64,000 nucleotides of DNA from Paraburkholderia acidicola (GTDB lineage Bacteria; Pseudomonadota; Gammaproteobacteria; Burkholderiales; Burkholderiaceae). The notes beneath the pieces were generated by a model that made no database searches, was not told the origin of the DNA, and was given only the letters and a program-made list of their open reading frames with translations. The stretch covers positions 1,116,001 to 1,180,000 of the forward strand of contig NZ_MTZV01000006.1 in assembly GCF_002362315.1 (NCBI RefSeq). The letters are read 5' to 3'. Each line of letters opens with the position of its first letter. Position 1 is the first letter of the stretch. Positions 59,511-64,000 of the stretch are shown in pieces. A program made the translations under genes and the position numbers.

Positions 59511-61463
59511 ATGAAGAAAGCTGTGCGTATCAATAGTGCATTTTCCGGAAATTTCGCCAAGGCGCTGCTGCCCCTCGCTATTGCGGCAACGCTGGTGCCG
59601 ATGTCTGCGCACGCAGCGGATAGCTGGGTGGCGACCCGGACCGGTGCCTTCCTGTTGCCCGCGGCACATCCGGCCGGCGCGGTAGCACAATCGGAAGCGC
59701 GTTCTACCTCTGCGGCCACCGGTTATGCACTCGGCGATGCAGCGAATGAACTCACCAATACCCTGGTGACGCCGCTCGAAATCAGCCAGCCCCTGCACGT
59801 GACCGTCGTCCTGAAGGGTCGTAATGACGCCCAGCTCGATACGTTCCTGCGCGAGGTCAATCAACCCGGTAGCCCGAATTACCAGCAGTATCTGACGCCG
59901 GAGCAATTCAAGGCTCGTTTCGCACCGACCGATGCGCAGGTCCAGGCCGTCGTCGAACACCTGAAAGCGAGCGGTTTCTCGAACATCTCGGTGTCCGAGA
60001 ATAACAAGCTGATCTCTGCGGACGGCAACGCCAATAACGCACAGAGCGGTTTTCACACGAATCTGAAGCGCTTTAACTACCGCGGCAAGCAGGTTTTCGC
60101 CAACGATTCGGCGGCACTGGTTCCGGCCTCGCTGAGTTCAAGCGTGGAGTCGGTGCTCGGCTTGCAGAACGCAGGCGTGCCGCATCGCCTGATTCGCCGT
60201 TTTGTGCCGGCCAATGCTGCGCTGGCGACCGCAAATGCTGAGGTGAATACCGAAGCCAAAGCGGCTGCAGGCAGCCAGGTCGCCCACCAGCCGACTGACT
60301 TCGCCAAGATCTACGATGCGGCCGGTCTGCCCGCTGCGACCAACACCACGGTCGGCATCATTACCTGGGGCGATCTGACCCAGACGATCGCCGATCTGAA
60401 GACCTTTACGACGAATGCGAAGCTGGCGACCGTCAACACCAAGGTGGTCGCAGGTGGCAAAGGCACGCTGGCCGACGACGGAGACCCGGCTGAATGGGAT
60501 CTGGACAGCCAGGACATCATCGGGACATCGGGCGGTGTCAAACAGCTGATCTTCTATTCGGCGATCAACGGCGACAGCCAGGATAGCGGCCTGACCGATG
60601 CGACCTTGACGGACGCTTACAACAAAGCGGTCACCGACAATCTCGCCAAGGTGATCAACGTCTCGCTCGGGCTCGACGAAGCGTCGGCGAATTCGGACGG
60701 CTCGCTTGCCGCCGACGATGCGGTCTTCAAGCAGGCTGTCGCTCAAGGTCAGACCTTCTCGGTGTCGTCGGGAGATGCGGGTGTGTATCAATGGTCGACT
60801 TCGCCGCAAGGGGCGCCTGGCGTCATCGGTACCAGCAGCGATGGCAGCACGGTGAAAACGACCATCAATCTGTCGAAATACAGCGTGTCGTCGCCGGCGA
60901 GTTCGCCGTACGTCGTTGCGGTAGGCGGCACGACGCTGTCGACCACGAACAAGACCACGTGGGCCGGCGAAACCGTGTGGAACGAAGGCTGGGCATTTGC
61001 CGATACCGATGCGTTCGGCGACCCGGTGGACGACTCCGTACGGATCTGGGCGACGGGCGGCGGTGTGAGCCAGTATGAAGCGGCGCCGACGTGGCAAACC
61101 ACGGCATTAGGCAAGACGGTCACCAAGCGCGTGGTGCCGGACGTCGCGTTCGATGCGGCTTCTGGAACGGGGGCCTTGATCGTCATCAACGGCCAGGCCG
61201 GACAACAGGTTGGCGGTACGAGCCTGGCTTCACCGATTTTCGTCGGTGGATGGGCGCGTGTTGAATCGGCTCACAAAAACAGCCTGGGCTTGCCTACGTC
61301 GGGTTTCTATCAAACCTTCGTGAAGGACGCGTCGAACACTCATGACGTGACCTCCGGTAACAACGGTTACGGTGGCAAGGGCTATGCCGCGAAGGCTGGT
61401 TGGGATGACGACACGGGCTTCGGTAGCCTGGACTTTACGAAGCTGAGCGCGACGTACAAGTGA
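59511..61463 (+). CDS. Secreted sedolisin (S53) serine-carboxyl protease
   Basis: 650 residues. A Sec signal (LPLAIAATLVPMSAHA) is followed by a pro-domain (about 45-220; ALGDAANELTNTLVTPLEIS, YQQYLTPEQFKARFAPTDAQV, FHTNLKRFNYRGKQVFAND) and a catalytic domain. The S53 triad is visible: Glu328 and Asp332 in AEWDLDSQD and Ser571 in GGTSLASP, plus oxyanion Asp422 in VSSGDAGVY. Length and order match pseudomonalisin/kumamolisin precursors, which self-activate at acid pH after secretion. TGGAG precedes the ATG. The gene stands alone, with an AT-rich leader and a strong terminator. Confidence 0.93.
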   Translation: MKKAVRINSAFSGNFAKALLPLAIAATLVPMSAHAADSWVATRTGAFLLPAAHPAGAVAQSEARSTSAATGYALGDAANELTNTLVTPLEISQPLHVTVVLKGRNDAQLDTFLREVNQPGSPNYQQYLTPEQFKARFAPTDAQVQAVVEHLKASGFSNISVSENNKLISADGNANNAQSGFHTNLKRFNYRGKQVFANDSAALVPASLSSSVESVLGLQNAGVPHRLIRRFVPANAALATANAEVNTEAKAAAGSQVAHQPTDFAKIYDAAGLPAATNTTVGIITWGDLTQTIADLKTFTTNAKLATVNTKVVAGGKGTLADDGDPAEWDLDSQDIIGTSGGVKQLIFYSAINGDSQDSGLTDATLTDAYNKAVTDNLAKVINVSLGLDEASANSDGSLAADDAVFKQAVAQGQTFSVSSGDAGVYQWSTSPQGAPGVIGTSSDGSTVKTTINLSKYSVSSPASSPYVVAVGGTTLSTTNKTTWAGETVWNEGWAFADTDAFGDPVDDSVRIWATGGGVSQYEAAPTWQTTALGKTVTKRVVPDVAFDAASGTGALIVINGQAGQQVGGTSLASPIFVGGWARVESAHKNSLGLPTSGFYQTFVKDASNTHDVTSGNNGYGGKGYAAKAGWDDDTGFGSLDFTKLSATYK

Positions 61464-61536
61464 TGGCTCGGCTGTGCTGTCTGTCTTGCTGGTGTGGGGC
61501 GGACGGTTGAAGTACTGAAGGATGCTTGTGGTATTG

Positions 61537-61560
61537 AACACCCCTTTTCGAAGGGGTGTT
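61537..61560 (+). terminator. Rho-independent terminator of the sedolisin gene
   Basis: AACACCCCTT at 61537-61546 and AAGGGGTGTT at 61551-61560 form a perfect 10-bp stem with a TTCG tetraloop, followed by TCTATTT. It lies 74 bases past the stop. The A and T tracts on both sides would let it also serve the convergent methyltransferase gene. Confidence 0.85.
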
Positions 61561-61591
61561 TCTATTTACGGATCATGGCTACAACAACGCG

Positions 61592-62539
61592 CTAATTCCT
61601 GCGCAGCGGATGATGCCCTGCGTCAGTGATCTCCGTCCATCCCTGTACGACAATATCCGACTCACGAGGCAGTGCGAACATATTGAAGGACGCCAGGTTG
61701 CCATAGATGTTCTCGTCCTCGCCAAGGAAACTCTGCGGATTGAATAGCGGGCATATGTGCCACCACAACCGGTATCCTTGCGCCCATAACCATTCGATCA
61801 GTTCTTGCGATCTCTCTACGCGATCGTTTTCGAGGTACAGCGTCGGCCGGGAGCGCTTCAATATCTGACATGCGCCCTGCAGCGCTGCCAGTTCAAAACC
61901 TTCGACATCGAGCTTGATCAAGGAAACATGCCTATCGCCGAGCACGTCATCGAGTCGAACGCACGGAACTGATATGAGATCGGGCGATGTTGCTTCGGAC
62001 TGCATCGACACACCGCCGAAGTTGCCTGGCTGCGTGTAAGTCGGGCTCGGGAACCAGACTGTGCCGGGTTCGAGGCCGCAGGCGACCGGCCACGCGCGAA
62101 CATTGCCGATACTGTTCAATGCCAGGTTTGCGCACAGATTCTGGAAGACAAACGGCTGAGGTTCAAATGCAATCACCTCGGCGCCGGCGGCCGCGGCGAG
62201 TTTTGCCAGCGGGACCGTGTGCGCTCCGATGTTCGCGCCGACTTCGACAACGACACCCGCATCTCTAACCATCTGCGACAGAAATTGAGTCTCGATCTCG
62301 CCATATTCGCCGTAGCGGATCAGCGCCTGGCCGATGTAAATGTCGTTGCGGTTCGCCAGCATGAACCCGTGGCGCGATCGCACCAGTGCATAGGGCGGCG
62401 CGACATCGATCACCAGGTTCGGCTCGCAAGCGGGGGCAATTGAACTAATCGGCGGATTGTTCATTGGTGCGTGGACCGTGGCTGCAAATTTAATCGGTTC
62501 ATCGTCGCTGACCTGCTCCGTGGAGCGAACGCCATTCAT
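61592..62539 (-). CDS. FkbM-family methyltransferase
   Basis: 315 residues. An S-adenosylmethionine-dependent methyltransferase with AGVVVEVGANIGAHTVPLAKL as the cofactor loop (near residue 95), EVIAFEPQPFVFQNLCANLALN and the acidic LIKLDVEGFELAALQGA block, all characteristic of FkbM. Members O-methylate sugars, polyketides or surface polysaccharide. The ATG at 62539 overlaps the TGA of the upstream H-NS-like gene (ATGA), supporting this start over an inner ATG at 62464. It is downstream of the adhesin gene on the same strand, so a surface-glycan or glycoprotein target is possible but unproven. Confidence 0.85.
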   Translation of the reverse strand: MNGVRSTEQVSDDEPIKFAATVHAPMNNPPISSIAPACEPNLVIDVAPPYALVRSRHGFMLANRNDIYIGQALIRYGEYGEIETQFLSQMVRDAGVVVEVGANIGAHTVPLAKLAAAAGAEVIAFEPQPFVFQNLCANLALNSIGNVRAWPVACGLEPGTVWFPSPTYTQPGNFGGVSMQSEATSPDLISVPCVRLDDVLGDRHVSLIKLDVEGFELAALQGACQILKRSRPTLYLENDRVERSQELIEWLWAQGYRLWWHICPLFNPQSFLGEDENIYGNLASFNMFALPRESDIVVQGWTEITDAGHHPLRRN

Positions 62540-62841
62540 TCCAGTTTTTGCGCATCCGGGAGCAGGAACTGACTCCTGTCTTCCCCGCTGATCCAGAGCG
62601 GAGCTCGCCCGCGACCGGACCAGGTTGCCCCCGTCTTGGGGTTCCAGTATTTCGGTGCCACGCGGGTTCCTTTACGTCGTGCGCGTCGCGGGGCGTCGGT
62701 GTTGGTGTCGATGGTAATGCCATACTCCGCCAGCAAAGCCAGGACACGCTCAGCAATTAACCTTGCCTCCCGCTCTCGCGCCAGATCTATTTCAGACTCG
62801 AGTTTTTTCAACTCGAGCTTCAGTCCGCTCAGTTTTTCCAT
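62536..62841 (-). CDS. H-NS-family nucleoid-associated protein
   Basis: 101 residues. Of two adjacent ATGs (62844 and 62841) the second has the better distance to GGAG. The N-terminal part is a charged coiled-coil (KLELKKLESEIDLAREREARLIAE) for oligomers, a basic linker (RRARRKGTR) follows, and the DNA-binding end has KYWNPKTGATWSGRGRAPLWI, the minor-groove motif of short Burkholderia H-NS proteins. The ending DRSQFLLPD is also typical. It silences AT-rich genes in related bacteria. Its gene overlaps the methyltransferase gene and lies 64 bases after the adhesin's stop, so it may be co-transcribed with both. Confidence 0.9.
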   Translation of the reverse strand: MEKLSGLKLELKKLESEIDLAREREARLIAERVLALLAEYGITIDTNTDAPRRARRKGTRVAPKYWNPKTGATWSGRGRAPLWISGEDRSQFLLPDAQKLE

Positions 62842-62905
62842 CATTCGCTCCGGCTATTTCGATACGTGCGTACATGACTCACCTAGCTCATGTACGCAGT
62901 GCCAC

Positions 62906-64000
62906 TTACCACTGATAGGAAGCGCCCGCTCCGTACACGCTACCTGCTGCGCTCGAACTCACGCCCCCTCTCACGTTAATGTTGCCCGTGACGCGAGCAG
63001 TAAATCCGATGGCAAGCGCGGCGTAGCCCTGGTAGACGCCGGTCCCGACTCCCACAGACACCGTCTTACCTGGATCTACGCCTGGAATCATCGCCAGTGC
63101 AGTCGCGGCGGCGACACCCGAATACGCTTTACGTGTGACGCTGCTCACCTGGTCCTGCACGGCATTCAACTGCCCCATGTTGACGGCATCGGTTCGATTG
63201 ATGCCAGGCGCAACGTTCGTGATCCGCCGCTCGTTGCCGGGCGCCCCCACCGAGACGGTATTGGCTTGATCGGCAACCGAACCACTTCCCAACGCGACAG
63301 CGTTTGGTGCTGTCACGGAGGCGTTTGCGCCGAGCGCGGTTCCGTCGTTGGCTGATACGGACGAATTCTGACCAATCGCCGTGCTGTTAGCCCCGGTTGC
63401 TTTTGCGCTTTCACCGAGTGCCGTGCTATTGGGCGCCGATGCAACGGAGTTCTTCCCGAGCGTGCTGCTGTTTTCTCCTGTTGAGTTGCCGAACTTTTCA
63501 TTGTTGTTGGCAAGCGCATTCGACAGCGCGGCGACATCGTTGTTGGTGTTATTCAGGCCAGTCGACAGGGAGTCGAGTCCTGCCGACGTCGAGGTGGACA
63601 GCGAAGCGATATCGTTGTTGGCGGCGTCCAGACCTGTCGACAGCGACGCTACGTTGCTGCTGGTTGTCGACAGTTCGGTTGACAACGCATCGACATCATT
63701 TTGTACCTTACTGATACCTGTGGATGTCGAGGTAGACAGCGATGCCATATTGTTGTTCGTGCTGTCCAGGCTGGTCGACAGTGAACCGAGGCCCGTCGAC
63801 GTCGAGGTGGAAAGTGCAGCGACATTGCTGTTGGTTGTGTCCAGGCTTGTCGACAGCGATGCTACGTTGTTGTTGGTCGTGTTCAGACCGGTCGACAGTG
63901 AACCTAGTCCGGTCGAGGTTGTGGTGGACAACGATGCGACGTTGTTGTTGGTGGTATCCAGACCTGTCGAGAGTGATGCGACGTTGCTGTTGGTTGTGTC
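62906..64000 (-). CDS. Trimeric autotransporter adhesin, YadA-like (C-terminal part)
   Basis: The frame is open from the window edge, so the N-terminus is missing; 364 residues are visible. The first 170 are stalk repeats (LSTGLDTTNNNVASLS units with inserted STSTSTGLGS), forming a trimeric coiled coil. Then come YadA-head-type repeats (NSTALGESAKATGANSTAIGQNSS, DGTALGANASVTAPNAVALGSGS), a neck motif (RRITNVAPGINRTDAVNMGQL) and a C-terminal four-stranded anchor (about the last 80 residues) ending GAGASYQW. Head-type repeats lying after a long stalk are seen in large Burkholderia adhesins. It is secreted by the type Vc route and displayed on the surface, likely for adhesion or autoaggregation. 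Confidence 0.92.
   Translation of the reverse strand, partial: DTTNSNVASLSTGLDTTNNNVASLSTTTSTGLGSLSTGLNTTNNNVASLSTSLDTTNSNVAALSTSTSTGLGSLSTSLDSTNNNMASLSTSTSTGISKVQNDVDALSTELSTTSSNVASLSTGLDAANNDIASLSTSTSAGLDSLSTGLNNTNNDVAALSNALANNNEKFGNSTGENSSTLGKNSVASAPNSTALGESAKATGANSTAIGQNSSVSANDGTALGANASVTAPNAVALGSGSVADQANTVSVGAPGNERRITNVAPGINRTDAVNMGQLNAVQDQVSSVTRKAYSGVAAATALAMIPGVDPGKTVSVGVGTGVYQGYAALAIGFTARVTGNINVRGGVSSSAAGSVYGAGASYQW
63490..64000. repeat. Tandem stalk repeats within the adhesin gene
   Basis: The DNA is made of related 42-base units (14 residues, consensus DTTNNNVASLSTGL), some extended by 33 bases (11 residues, STSTSTGLGS-like). At least seven units are present before the window edge, with only a few base changes between neighbours, so copy number is likely to vary between strains. 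Confidence 0.8.

Noticed and set aside
63490..64000. Regular repeats at the window end resembling a CRISPR array
   Set aside because: The repeats are in frame, multiples of three, and encode coiled-coil stalk units of a trimeric adhesin; there are no unique spacers.
1..64000. tRNA, rRNA, prophage or insertion-sequence genes
   Set aside because: No cloverleaf with a CCA-type end, no rRNA-like stretch and no transposase, integrase or phage structural motif was seen on either strand.

Overview
The window looks like chromosomal DNA of a high-GC betaproteobacterium of the Burkholderia/Paraburkholderia/Caballeronia group. The signs are the GC-rich codon use, two trimeric porins of the Burkholderia type, a DUF3138 outer-membrane protein inside a polyamine locus, Tat-exported phospholipase C paralogues, a short H-NS homologue with the AWSGRGR-type tail, and many TetR/LysR/MarR-controlled catabolic units. 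I saw no rRNA, tRNA, CRISPR array, insertion sequence or prophage.

Layout. 1-6850: tail of a membrane transporter, a GDSL esterase autotransporter, a DHH phosphoesterase, a small secreted protein, a soluble lytic transglycosylase, and a sensor-like protein without an output domain. 7521-15201: a solitary PhnD-like protein, then the leucine/isovalerate degradation operon (liuA, liuB, liuC, liuD on the minus strand) divergent from a TetR regulator, with two matching operator palindromes between them. 15284-20947: a minus-strand cluster of porin, periplasmic alpha/beta hydrolase, MHS-family transporter and a cytoplasmic paralogue of the hydrolase, with a divergent LysR gene and a clear dyad in between. 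21037-27549: a thioredoxin-like protein, a Cys-rich repeat protein, a second porin, a TetR gene, and an MFS - fumarylacetoacetase - cyclase operon.

27717-31611: a small secreted protein translationally coupled to a leishmanolysin-like metallopeptidase carrying a PA domain, then a MarR/MFS efflux pair behind a perfect 44-bp palindrome. 31724-48243: an almost self-contained polyamine system. It imports putrescine (PotFGHI plus a DUF3138 outer-membrane protein), makes it from agmatine (SpeB), and degrades it through the gamma-glutamyl route (PuuA, two PuuB, PuuC, PuuD) or by transamination (SpuC-like), under PuuR. 48265-50561: an amidase and an unknown protein. 50768-58765: a secreted-phosphodiesterase cluster made of a lipoprotein with a degenerate alkaline-phosphatase-like domain plus LamG domain, a tiny lipoprotein, two Tat-dependent phospholipases C and a sulfotransferase.

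58766-64000: an AT-rich leader and a secreted sedolisin protease with a strong terminator, then a minus-strand unit in which an H-NS-like gene overlaps an FkbM methyltransferase, downstream of the 3' part of a trimeric autotransporter adhesin that runs off the window end. Overall the window is rich in surface and secreted functions (two passenger autotransporters, two porins, five or more exported hydrolases) interleaved with amino-acid and polyamine catabolism.
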